The notes beneath the pieces are model-generated. The model worked only from the letters and a program-made list of their open reading frames with translations. It had not been told where the DNA came from and ran no database searches. From the NCBI RefSeq assembly GCF_009649845.1, contig NZ_WJIE01000003.1:558001-622000 (forward strand): a stretch of 64,000 bases of DNA, given 5' to 3'. Shown piece by piece: positions 9,669 through 18,174 of the stretch. A program made the translations under genes and the position numbers. The stretch is from Polyangium spumosum. Lineage in GTDB: Bacteria; Myxococcota_A; Polyangia; Polyangiales; Polyangiaceae. Position 1 is the stretch's first letter; the number at the start of each line of letters is the position of its first letter.

Positions 9669-10898
9669 TCAGCGCTGCGGGGGCTCGCTCGGGGACGCGG
9701 CCACCGGCAGATCGAGCTCGAACACCGTGCCCTTCTCGGGATGCGCGTACGCGCGGATCTTGCCGCCGTGCGACGCGACGATGTTCCGCACGATGCTGAG
9801 CCCGAGGCCCGAGCCCGTGCCGTCGGTCTTCGTCGTGAAGAACGGCTCGAAGATCTTCTCGAGGTGAGCGGCGTCGATGCCGTGGCCCTCGTCCTGGATG
9901 GTGATGCGCACCGTGCCCTCGGCCGCCGACGTCGCGGTCTTGATGAGCAAGCGTCCGCCGTGCTCGCGCATCGCGTGCGCCGCGTTCGTGAACAGGTTGA
10001 CGAAGACCTGCGTGAGCTGACCCGCGACGCCACGCACGAGGCGCACCTCGCCGAACTCGCGCGAGACCACGACGCGCATCTCGCCGAGCACGTGATCGCA
10101 GAACACGAGCGCGCGCTCGATCGTGTCGTGGATGGCGACGGGCGCGGGCACGGACGCGGTGGGGCGCGAGTACGCCATGAGGTCACGCGAGAAGCGCAGG
10201 ATGCGCTCGGCGGCCTCGTTGATGCGCGCGAGGCGCTCGACGTCGGCAGGGTCCGCCTCCGTGCGCAGGGCCTTCTTGTGGAGGTAGTCCGAGTACGCGA
10301 CGATCGAGGTGAGCGGGTTGTTGAGCTCGTGCACGATGCCGGCGGCGATCTGGCCGAGCGAGGCGAGCTTGCCGGCCTGGATGACCTGGGCCTCGAGCTC
10401 CTTCACCTCGCTGCCGTGCGCGCGCGCCGCTCGATGGATGCGGGCGTTGCGCAGGGCCGAGGCGAGCGCGAGCGCGAGGCGATCGATGAAGGCGTCCATC
10501 GAGCCCGTGCCCGAGAAGCGCGACTCGTCGTCGGAGGCGAGGTGCAGCGTGGAGCCTTCGTCGCCGTTGATGACGACGACACGTTCGAAGGCGTAGTCCG
10601 GGAAGAGCCGCGTGGGATCACGTGACTCGCCTTCGCTGCGCGCCCCGCGGCGAACGACGACCTGCCCGTCGGGCCCGCCGGGCACGCAGACGCCGATCGC
10701 CGCGTCGGGCAGCACCTCGAAGACGGCCGTGACGATCGACGTGGCCGCCTCCTCGGCGCTCGCGTCGGGCGGGATCTCGCACGAGGCGACGAGCAGAGCG
10801 TCGAGCCACTCGACCGGGAGATCGCGGCGCATCGCTTTCCTTTGCGTGATGGGGATCTGGGATTCCCGCATCGGAGCTTCGAGACCTTCGGCACCCAT
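9669..10898 (-). CDS. Soluble sensor histidine kinase with N-terminal GAF-like domain
   Basis: Complete cytoplasmic histidine kinase (409 residues). Residues 30-155 form a GAF-like sensory domain. The HisKA domain has the phospho-acceptor His190 in GIVHELNNPLTSIVAYSDYL. The ATPase domain has the N-box (NLFTNAAHAM, 301-310), G1 (DEGHGID, 336-342), F-box (FEPFFTTK) and G2 (GTGSGLGLSIV, 360-370). It starts 3 bp after the REC-GAF-PAS-PAS-HisKA gene. That protein lacks an ATPase domain, so this kinase is the obvious candidate partner for it. Confidence 0.92.
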   Translation of the reverse strand: MGAEGLEAPMRESQIPITQRKAMRRDLPVEWLDALLVASCEIPPDASAEEAATSIVTAVFEVLPDAAIGVCVPGGPDGQVVVRRGARSEGESRDPTRLFPDYAFERVVVINGDEGSTLHLASDDESRFSGTGSMDAFIDRLALALASALRNARIHRAARAHGSEVKELEAQVIQAGKLASLGQIAAGIVHELNNPLTSIVAYSDYLHKKALRTEADPADVERLARINEAAERILRFSRDLMAYSRPTASVPAPVAIHDTIERALVFCDHVLGEMRVVVSREFGEVRLVRGVAGQLTQVFVNLFTNAAHAMREHGGRLLIKTATSAAEGTVRITIQDEGHGIDAAHLEKIFEPFFTTKTDGTGSGLGLSIVRNIVASHGGKIRAYAHPEKGTVFELDLPVAASPSEPPQR

Positions 10899-10901
10899 CT
10901 C

Positions 10902-12932
10902 TCACCCGAGCGCTCGGTTGGGGTCCTCTTCGCTGGACCGGTCCAGGTCGATGATCTTCGCTGCCCCCACGTACGCCTTCGTTTCGTAGCGCGTGATCTT
11001 GCCGATCTTCCGGACGATCTCGGCCATTCGCTCCGCCTCCCCGAGGATCGTCGCGGCTGCGGAGCGGACGGACGCCGGGTCCTCGGCCCTCCGGTTGATG
11101 AGCTCCGCGTAGCCGAGCACGCTCGTGAGGGGCTGGTTCAGCTCGTGCGCGGCCGCGCCCGCGAGCTCCGCGATGAGCGCTTGCTTCTCTCGCGCGCGGA
11201 GCTCGTCCTGCGCCTTCGTCAGCTTCGCCTCCATGCGCAGCCGCTCGCGGAGGTCCGTGAAGAGACCAACGGAGCCGACGGGGCGGTTGTCCTCGACGAT
11301 CAGCGCGGCCGAGAGGAGCACCGGGATCAGGGTGCCGTCCTTCGCGAGCGCCTCCGTCCGGTAGCCCTCGAGCCTGCCCGGACCTCCGTGCTCCGGCGAC
11401 TTGATGAGCCGCATGATCTGGAAGGCGCGGCTCGGCGCGTAGAGGTCACGCACGTTCCTCACGCCGACGACCTCGCTCGCGCGGTAGCCGTAGATCCGCT
11501 CCGCGGCGCGGTTGAACAGGCGCACCACGCCCTCGTTGTCGGCCGAGATGATCGCGTCGACCGAGCTCTCGATGACGCGCTCGAGGAACTCCTTGGTCTT
11601 CTTGAGCTCGGCGGCCGTGGCGCGATCGTCGGTCACGTCGCGCAGGCTCACGAGGATCGCGCCGCCGTCCTCGCGGAGCACCGAGCTCGTGCTCACGCTG
11701 ATGATGCGACGTTCGCAGGCGATGTCGCTCGAACGTCGGATCGTGATGTCGGCCATGTGCGAGAAGACGTTCCGCTTGAAGCTCTTGCGGATGCGATGGA
11801 GCGTCGGGAGATCCTTCGGGTCGACGACGTCGGCGAGGCTGCTCGTGGCGAGCTGCTCCTCGGTGAGGCCCGTGATCTCGCGGGCGCGAGGGTTCGAGAA
11901 GAGGATACGTCCGTCGACGTCGACGACCAGGATGCCGTCCGCGGACGAGTGGAAGAAGTCGGCGTAACGCTCGAGCGCGGCGAGCCTCCGCTCGGCCTCG
12001 AAGCGCGCGACGTTGATCTCCTGCGTCTGATCGCGGAGCGACTGCAGGATCTTCGCGTTGCGCAGCGCGATGGCCGTCGCGTTCGCCACGGTGCGCGCGA
12101 GGGAGAGCTCGTGATCACGCATCGTCCCCGGCTGCCGGGCGCGCAGGAAGAGCACGCCCATGGGTTTGTCGTCGTAGACGATCGGGACGAGGGCGAGCGA
12201 GCGGAAGGAATTCTGCGGGAGATCGGCGCGCACGACCTCGAAGAGCGGGTGCGTCGCGGCGTCCTCGATCACGAGCACCTCGCCCGTCTCGAGCGTCCTC
12301 CGGATCTCGGGGTACTTGTCGAGGGCGATGGGCAAGTCGCGCAGATCCCGATCGTCGCTCGCGGCCACGACGTACCCGGTGTCGACGTTGTCGCCGACGA
12401 GCACGATGCTGCAGCGGTCGACCCGCGCCACCTCGGCGATACGACGTACGACCGTGAAGAGGATGTCGCGGAAGTCGAGCGTCGACGAGAGCGCTTGCGT
12501 CAGCTCGAGGACGACACGCGCGTCTCGCTCGCGACGCCAGAGCGCGTCGACGTACTCGCGCATGCGGAGCTGGCCGCGGATCCGCGCGAGCAGCTCCGCG
12601 GGGCGGAACGGCTTGCGGACGAAGTCGTCGGCGCCCACGTCGAAGGCGCGCGTGATGTCGTCGTCCGTGTCGAGCGCCGTGAGCACGACGACGGGGACGT
12701 CGCCGACGCGCGTGTCTTCGCGGAGCTGGCGCAGCACCTCGAAGCCGTCGGGCGGCGGCATGACGAGGTCGAGCAGGACGAGCGACGCGTCTCGCTCGGC
12801 GAGCCACGCGAGTGCCTCGGTGCCGGACGTCGCCGTGGCCACGGGGATGCCGGCGCCCGCGAGCGCCTGCGTCAGCACGTGTCGGCTGACGGCGTCGTCG
12901 TCGACGACGAGCACGGGGAGCGCGGGGTGCAC
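10902..12932 (-). CDS. REC-GAF-PAS-PAS-HisKA protein lacking an ATPase domain
   Basis: 676-residue signalling protein. The receiver domain (about 5-120) has the acidic pocket (VVDDDA), phospho-acceptor Asp55 (LVLLDLVMPPPDGFE), Thr85 and Lys107. A GAF domain follows at about 150-300, then two PAS domains at about 320-440 and 450-570. Next comes a HisKA four-helix segment with His596 (AHELNQPLTSVLGYAELINR). Translation ends 80 residues after that His, with no N, G1 or G2 box, and the next gene starts 3 bp later, so there is no hidden ATPase remnant. It could be a phosphotransfer protein or a regulatory subunit phosphorylated by the kinase downstream. Confidence 0.88.
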   Translation of the reverse strand: MHPALPVLVVDDDAVSRHVLTQALAGAGIPVATATSGTEALAWLAERDASLVLLDLVMPPPDGFEVLRQLREDTRVGDVPVVVLTALDTDDDITRAFDVGADDFVRKPFRPAELLARIRGQLRMREYVDALWRRERDARVVLELTQALSSTLDFRDILFTVVRRIAEVARVDRCSIVLVGDNVDTGYVVAASDDRDLRDLPIALDKYPEIRRTLETGEVLVIEDAATHPLFEVVRADLPQNSFRSLALVPIVYDDKPMGVLFLRARQPGTMRDHELSLARTVANATAIALRNAKILQSLRDQTQEINVARFEAERRLAALERYADFFHSSADGILVVDVDGRILFSNPRAREITGLTEEQLATSSLADVVDPKDLPTLHRIRKSFKRNVFSHMADITIRRSSDIACERRIISVSTSSVLREDGGAILVSLRDVTDDRATAAELKKTKEFLERVIESSVDAIISADNEGVVRLFNRAAERIYGYRASEVVGVRNVRDLYAPSRAFQIMRLIKSPEHGGPGRLEGYRTEALAKDGTLIPVLLSAALIVEDNRPVGSVGLFTDLRERLRMEAKLTKAQDELRAREKQALIAELAGAAAHELNQPLTSVLGYAELINRRAEDPASVRSAAATILGEAERMAEIVRKIGKITRYETKAYVGAAKIIDLDRSSEEDPNRALG

Positions 12933-12987
12933 GCCACGAGATTATCCGCGGTCGCGCAGGAAGGGAAACAACCGCACTCTTTCCGCG

Positions 12988-14016
12988 TCAGGAGAAGAGG
13001 TCGCCCTGGGGCGAGCCCTTCGTGGGCATCGGCTTTCCGAGGTGTTCGTAAGCCTTTCGCGTGGCGATGCGCCCGCGCGGCGTGCGGCCGAGGAAGCCCT
13101 GCTGCAGGAGGTACGGCTCGTAGACGTCCTCGATGGTGTCGCGCGGCTCGCTCAGCGCGGCGGCGATGGTGTCGATGCCGACGGGGCCTCCGTCGTAGTG
13201 ATCGATGATCACCATGAGCAGCCGACGGTCCATCTCGTCGAGGCCCGCGGCGTCGATCTCCAGGCGCTCGGCGGTCATGCCGGCGATCTTCGCGGTGATG
13301 CGGCCGGTGCCGAGGACCTCGGCGAAGTCGCGCGCGCGGCGCAAGAGGCGGTTGGCCACGCGCGGCGTGCCGCGGGCGCGCGCGGCGAGCTCGCGGGCGC
13401 CCGCGTCGTCGATGGGCACGTCGATGAGCCGCGCGCTGCGCGTGATGATGCGCTGCAGATCCTCGACGGGGTAGAAGTCGAGACGCACGACGTAGCCGAA
13501 GCGCGAGAGGAGCGGCGCCGTGAGCAAGCCCGTTCGTGTCGTCGCGCCGATGAGGGTGAAGGGCTTGAGCGCGAGCTGGATCGTCGTCGCGTACGGGCCG
13601 TCGCCCGTCATGATGTCGATCTTGAACGCCTCGATCGCGGGGTAGAGGCTTTCCTCGACGGCCGGCGTGAGCCTGTGGATCTCGTCGATGAAGAGGACGT
13701 CGCGCGCCTCGAGCTTGGTGAGCAGGCCGGCGAGCGCGCCCTTGTGCTCGATGGCCGGGCCGCTCGTGGCGTGCAGGTTCACGCCCATCTCGCGCGCCAC
13801 GATGTGCGCGAGCGTCGTCTTGCCGAGGCCGGGAGGGCCGCAGAAGAGGGTGTGATCGACCGGCTCACGCCTGCGCTTCGCGGCCTCGACGAAGACCTTC
13901 AGGTTCTGCCGGTGTTTGTCCTGCCCGACGTACTCGTCGAGCGAGTCCGGCCGGAAGAGCCGATCGAAGCGGTCGTCGTCCGCGGTGGACGCCGGAGAGA
14001 TCACGCGCTCGGACAT
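12988..14016 (-). CDS. ruvB: Holliday junction branch migration ATPase RuvB
   Basis: Motor subunit of the RuvABC complex, 342 residues, the normal RuvB length. Walker A is [11 protein letters not shown] (60-70), Walker B is LFIDEIHR, and the family-specific segments [18 protein letters not shown] and RTPRGR are present. RuvB drives branch migration of recombination intermediates with RuvA; ruvA and ruvC are not in the window. It sits alone among signalling genes on the same strand, 37 bp downstream of a membrane kinase gene. Confidence 0.98.
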   Translation of the reverse strand: MSERVISPASTADDDRFDRLFRPDSLDEYVGQDKHRQNLKVFVEAAKRRREPVDHTLFCGPPGLGKTTLAHIVAREMGVNLHATSGPAIEHKGALAGLLTKLEARDVLFIDEIHRLTPAVEESLYPAIEAFKIDIMTGDGPYATTIQLALKPFTLIGATTRTGLLTAPLLSRFGYVVRLDFYPVEDLQRIITRSARLIDVPIDDAGARELAARARGTPRVANRLLRRARDFAEVLGTGRITAKIAGMTAERLEIDAAGLDEMDRRLLMVIIDHYDGGPVGIDTIAAALSEPRDTIEDVYEPYLLQQGFLGRTPRGRIATRKAYEHLGKPMPTKGSPQGDLFS

Positions 14017-14053
14017 GCGGCAGGACGTAACCCGTACGAAGGAAAGAGGGAAG

Positions 14054-15958
14054 TCACCCGAGCGCAGGCTTCGAGGAGAGCCGCGGGCGGCTGCCCGGGA
14101 TCACGAGGGGGAGAACGCACTGTACGACGGGCGCGCCGTCGGGGGTGTCTTCCACTTTCACGGAGCCGCCGTGCAGCTCCATGATCGAGCGCGCGAGGCT
14201 CAAGCCGAGCGTGAGCCCGCGGCCGCGGGAGGTGGCGCGGCGGGCGAAGAGCGCGTCGAGCTCGGCGCGTGTCGTGTTGCGGCTGCCGAGCTCGACGTCG
14301 ATCCGAACGGCCTGACCCGGCTGGGCAGGGCGGAGCGCGCGCACACGAACGGCGCGCGAGGACGCGTCGGCTGCTGCGGTCCGGATCGCGTGCGCCACGA
14401 CGACGGCGATCGCGCGCGCGGCGTACGCAGGATCCACGGGGATCGTCGGCAGCCCCTCGGCGATCTCGACGACGACCTCGCTCTGCGCGTCGCCCGCGAG
14501 CTCGCGCGCCCTGCGCACGGCCTCCGTCGTGAGGAGCGCGACCTCGGTCGCCCTCGGCATCAACGTGAGCTGTCCGGCCTCGACGCGCGCGGTGTCCAGG
14601 ATCGACTCGATGAGCGCGAGCAGCTCGCGCCCGCGGTTGGCGATGAGCTCCAAACTCTCGCGCTGGCTCGCCGTGAGCTCCTCGCGGCCGACGAGCTCCG
14701 CGAAGCCGAGGATCGCGTTCAGCGGACTCTTCAGGTCGTGGCTCACGCTCGCGAAGAGCAGGCCTCGCATGCGCTGCGCGGCCTCCTGCGCCTCGAGCGC
14801 GCGCTCCTGCGCGCCGGCGAAGATGCGGAAGCGCTCGGCGAGGACCTCGATCGCCCGCCCGAGCCGCGCGACGAGCTCGAAGCGCGCAGGCCGCGCGATC
14901 TGCGTCGCGCCGCGCAGCACGCTCTCCGTGCCGAGCAGGCGCACGCGGTGCGTGGCGAGCTTCAGGTCGGACGCGATGGCCTGGCCGATGAGCACGCCGA
15001 GCAGCGCCGCGATCAGGACGAACGCGAGCGCGATCCCCACGCCCTCCGTCGTGACCGCGGGATCGAGCTCGGCCGTGAACCGCACGTCGGCCTGGCCTTC
15101 TTCGAGCGGCACGCTGAGCACGAGCTCGCCGTCGGTCTCGCGGCGCAGGTTGGGATCACCGTCGCGCCGCGGGCCGGTGATCCGCGCGAGGAACCCGTGC
15201 TCCGCGGCCGCCGCCACGGCGTCTTCGCGTGCGTTCTTGTTCCCCTGACCCGGCCCCGGATCGAGCGCGATCTTCGCGAGCAGGAGCGCCGTGTTTTTCC
15301 GGCTCTGCTCGGTGAGCGTGCGCATGTGCGCGTGCGTCGTGAGCACCGCGCCCACGCCGACGAGCGCGACGGGCGCGACGACCGCGATCAGGAACTTCTG
15401 CAAGAGCCTGCGGCGCGGGATCTGGTGCAGCTCCTGCGACTCGAGCAGCGTCGTGATGGGCTCGATCGGGACGAGCTCGAGCAGGCGCACCGTGGCCCCG
15501 CGGAGGAGCACGTACTGGATGAGCGAGGCGGCGCCGACGATGGTGATCGAGAGGCAGAGGAGGCTTATGGCGCGGCCCTGATCGAGCTTCTCGGGGCGGA
15601 CGCCGGGCACGAGGCTGGCGAAGGCGACGATCGAGCCGACGACGAAGGTCCGCAGCGTGATTGCGCTCGGCAGCGAGGCGAGGTCGCCGTAGTCCTGCGC
15701 GCGCACCGTCGCGGCGCCGCCCGAGAGCACGCGCAAGAGCGCGCGATGCTTGTGGATCCGGAGCAACGTCACGAGCAGGCACAGGCCCCACGCGACGACG
15801 GCGAGCGCGGCGCCGATGACGAGGACCTTCTTCGTCATCGGCCAGTCGAGCACGATGAGGTTCGGCGCGAGCAGCGCGATGGCGCAAAAACCCCCGATGC
15901 CCGTGAGGAGCTGGCGACCCAGGATGGCGCGGGTGAAGGTGCGGGCGACGTCGCTCAT
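14054..15958 (-). CDS. Multi-pass membrane histidine kinase with eroded ATPase domain
   Basis: 634 residues. About six membrane helices are seen (near 19-37, 45-67, 104-119, 131-152, 186-207 and 303-328), with an extracytoplasmic loop between the last two. A HAMP-like linker leads to HisKA with His407 ([20 protein letters not shown]). The ATPase domain is present in length but degenerate: the N-box position reads [13 protein letters not shown] with no Asn, and the G1 position (about 555-562) lacks DxGxG. Only the G2-like [18 protein letters not shown] is well kept. It may be a catalytically dead partner of the intact kinase whose gene overlaps its start by 4 bp. Confidence 0.85.
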   Translation of the reverse strand: MSDVARTFTRAILGRQLLTGIGGFCAIALLAPNLIVLDWPMTKKVLVIGAALAVVAWGLCLLVTLLRIHKHRALLRVLSGGAATVRAQDYGDLASLPSAITLRTFVVGSIVAFASLVPGVRPEKLDQGRAISLLCLSITIVGAASLIQYVLLRGATVRLLELVPIEPITTLLESQELHQIPRRRLLQKFLIAVVAPVALVGVGAVLTTHAHMRTLTEQSRKNTALLLAKIALDPGPGQGNKNAREDAVAAAAEHGFLARITGPRRDGDPNLRRETDGELVLSVPLEEGQADVRFTAELDPAVTTEGVGIALAFVLIAALLGVLIGQAIASDLKLATHRVRLLGTESVLRGATQIARPARFELVARLGRAIEVLAERFRIFAGAQERALEAQEAAQRMRGLLFASVSHDLKSPLNAILGFAELVGREELTASQRESLELIANRGRELLALIESILDTARVEAGQLTLMPRATEVALLTTEAVRRARELAGDAQSEVVVEIAEGLPTIPVDPAYAARAIAVVVAHAIRTAAADASSRAVRVRALRPAQPGQAVRIDVELGSRNTTRAELDALFARRATSRGRGLTLGLSLARSIMELHGGSVKVEDTPDGAPVVQCVLPLVIPGSRPRLSSKPALG

Positions 15959-17529
15959 CGATCACGCTCCCTTCGCGGCAGCGGCATCGGCGGCGGCGTC
16001 ATCGAGTCGAGCAGGCGCGCCGGTCGCGGCGGCGGATCCGAGGACAGATCGATCACGCGCGAGTCGCTCGACGACTCCACGATCGTGCCTGGATCCGCGA
16101 GGTGAGGCAGCGTGGCGGTGAACGTCGAGCCGCGGCCCATCTCGCTGCTCACGTCGATCGTGCCGCCGTGCATCTGCACGAGCCGCTTCGTGATCGCGAG
16201 GCCGAGGCCCGTGCCCCTGCGTCGCGACTGCGCGTCGCCGAGCTGCCGGTACTCCTCGAAGATCGCCGCCGTCTGCTCCCGCGGGATCCCCGGCCCCGTG
16301 TCGCGCACCTCGATCTTCACGAACGACCCGCGCGCCTCGATCTGCACGGTGACCGAGCCATGGGCTGTGAACTTCACCGCGTTCGAGACGAGGTTCGTGA
16401 TGATCTGCCGCACGCGCCGTTTGTCCGCGTACGCGTAGAGCCGGCTCTCGCCCGTCACCTCGAGCCTGAGCGGCTTGCGCTTGATGGTCGCGGTCGCCTC
16501 GCGCACGACCTGCTCGGCGATCTGACGGACGTCGACGGGCCCGCGCGAGAGCTGCAGCGTGCCCGTCTCCAGCGCCGAGAGCTCGAGGATGTCGTCGATG
16601 AGCTGCCTGAGGTGCTCGCCGCTCGTCCGGATCACGGCGAGCGACTCGCGCGCCTCGTCGCTCAGCGGGCCGTCGACCTCGCTCTCGAGCACGTGCGCGA
16701 AGCCGAGGATCGCGTTCAGCGGCGTGCGCAGCTCGTGGCTCAGCCCCGCGAGGAACGCCGAGCGCTCCTTGTCCATCTCCGAGGCCTGCTGCAGATCCGC
16801 GCGGTAGCTGCGCTCGGCGGCCGCGAAACGCGTGACGAGCAGGTTGAACGCCGCCGTCAGCACGCCGACCTGATCGAGCGAACGGAGGGGGATCGGCTCA
16901 CCCGTCGGCGCCGCGTCGGGGCGCGCCATGTCCACGATGCGCTCGCGCACGTAGTCGACGTCGTCGCGGAGCTGCTTCGTGAACGCGACCGCGACGGAGA
17001 CCGCCACGCCGAGCAGGAGCACCGTCAGCGCCGCGACCGCGTTCACGAGCGGCACGTACCCCGGCGGCGGGCTCGGCGCCGACACGAAGGCCAGCACCGT
17101 GATGCCATCGAGCGGCGGATCCAGCGGGCGCGCCGCGAACCGCACGCGACCGAGCGCCGTGCGTGTCTCGCCGCTCCCGGCCGCGAGCAGGCGCTGCACC
17201 TCGGCCTTGTTCGGCGGGCCGAAGCTCTCGTCCACGAGGATCTGCCCGCCCTGCTCGACGAGCAGGAGCTCCGTGCCGCTCCGCCTCGCCGCGCGCCCCA
17301 CGATCTCGGGGCGCTCCTCCACCGTGGCGACGCGCATCCGCGCCGCGAGCGTGCCCGCGATCGCGGCGGCGCGCAGCGAGGAGGCGTCGTCGCTGATACG
17401 TCGGAGCTGCGTGATCCCGAGGAGCGCGATGGCGAACGCCGTCGCGATGCCGATCACCAGCACCAGCACCGGCGCCACCGGCAAGAGCGGGAGGCTGCCG
17501 CGGAATCGTCGTAACGAGAAACGCCGCAC
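15955..17529 (-). CDS. Membrane sensor histidine kinase
   Basis: Typical two-helix sensor kinase (524 residues). Helices lie at about 18-40 and 160-184 and flank a periplasmic sensor domain; a HAMP domain is at about 185-240. HisKA carries His265 ([20 protein letters not shown]). The ATPase domain has the N-box (ITNLVSNAVKF), G1 (DTGPGIP) and G2 (GTGLGLAITKRLVQMHGG), all intact. The C-terminus is a Pro/Arg-rich tail. The gene ends by overlapping the start of the eroded kinase, suggesting that the two proteins act together, perhaps as a heterodimer. No response regulator gene is adjacent. Confidence 0.93.
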   Translation of the reverse strand: MRRFSLRRFRGSLPLLPVAPVLVLVIGIATAFAIALLGITQLRRISDDASSLRAAAIAGTLAARMRVATVEERPEIVGRAARRSGTELLLVEQGGQILVDESFGPPNKAEVQRLLAAGSGETRTALGRVRFAARPLDPPLDGITVLAFVSAPSPPPGYVPLVNAVAALTVLLLGVAVSVAVAFTKQLRDDVDYVRERIVDMARPDAAPTGEPIPLRSLDQVGVLTAAFNLLVTRFAAAERSYRADLQQASEMDKERSAFLAGLSHELRTPLNAILGFAHVLESEVDGPLSDEARESLAVIRTSGEHLRQLIDDILELSALETGTLQLSRGPVDVRQIAEQVVREATATIKRKPLRLEVTGESRLYAYADKRRVRQIITNLVSNAVKFTAHGSVTVQIEARGSFVKIEVRDTGPGIPREQTAAIFEEYRQLGDAQSRRRGTGLGLAITKRLVQMHGGTIDVSSEMGRGSTFTATLPHLADPGTIVESSSDSRVIDLSSDPPPRPARLLDSMTPPPMPLPRRERDR

Positions 17530-17587
17530 GTTCGTCTCCCCCGCGGACGAGCATCATCCGCATCGCCCCGTCCTTCAAGGGGGACGC

Positions 17588-18169
17588 TCAGGTCGGGCGC
17601 GGATCGGTCGCGAGCAGCGCGAAGACCGCGTGATCGAGCCAGCGGTCCTCGCACCACTCGGCCTGCCGCGCGATGCCCTCGAAGCGGAAGCCGAGCCGCC
17701 CGATCACCCGCAGCGAGGCGTGGTTGTCCGTCGCCGCCGCGACGCGCACGCGATGCGCGCCCATGTACCGGAACGCGAACTCCACGGCTGCGCGCGCGGC
17801 CTCCGTCATCAGCCCGCGCCGCATGCTCTCCTTGCGCAGCCAGTACCCGAGCTCGCAAGAGCGATGCATGTGCACGCACGACTCGAGCCCCACCACGCCC
17901 GCGAACGTGCGCCCTGCGCGCTCCCGGATCGCGAAGCGCACCGCGCGCCCCTGATCCCAGTCGGCCACGCACGCCTCCGTGAAGCGCACGCTCGACGCCG
18001 GCTCCGTGTAGTACTGCACCCACGGCAGCCACTTCGAGAGCATCGGCCGCGAGCCGTTCACCGCGAGCCACACCTCGGGCGAGTCCGCCGGATCGACGGG
18101 CGCGAGCAGCAGGCGCGGCGTCTCGATGGGCTGGGATCGCAGATCGGAGCGCGGCGGGATGACCAGCAT
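17588..18169 (-). CDS. GNAT N-acetyltransferase, RimJ/RimL-like
   Basis: 193-residue acetyltransferase. It opens with the RimJ-type IETPRLLLAPV and has the GNAT core FAGVVGLESC, CELGYWLRKESMRRGLMTEA (acetyl-CoA pyrophosphate loop region) and VAAATDNHASLRVIGRLGF, then RFEGIARQAEW. This wording fits the ribosomal-protein-Ser/Ala acetyltransferase group, whose members modify protein N-termini or small amines. The ATG at 18169 is chosen; it lies 5 bp after the Ser/Thr kinase stop, so the two genes are probably co-transcribed. Confidence 0.88.
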   Translation of the reverse strand: MLVIPPRSDLRSQPIETPRLLLAPVDPADSPEVWLAVNGSRPMLSKWLPWVQYYTEPASSVRFTEACVADWDQGRAVRFAIRERAGRTFAGVVGLESCVHMHRSCELGYWLRKESMRRGLMTEAARAAVEFAFRYMGAHRVRVAAATDNHASLRVIGRLGFRFEGIARQAEWCEDRWLDHAVFALLATDPRPT

Positions 18170-18174
18170 GCGCG

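Noticed and set aside
10842-13208. A 788-codon open frame on the plus strand opposite the sensor proteins
   Set aside because: Its composition is Arg/Glu/Ala/Asp-rich shadow sequence with no signal, fold or start signal, while the minus strand encodes REC, GAF, PAS and HisKA domains and the start of RuvB context.
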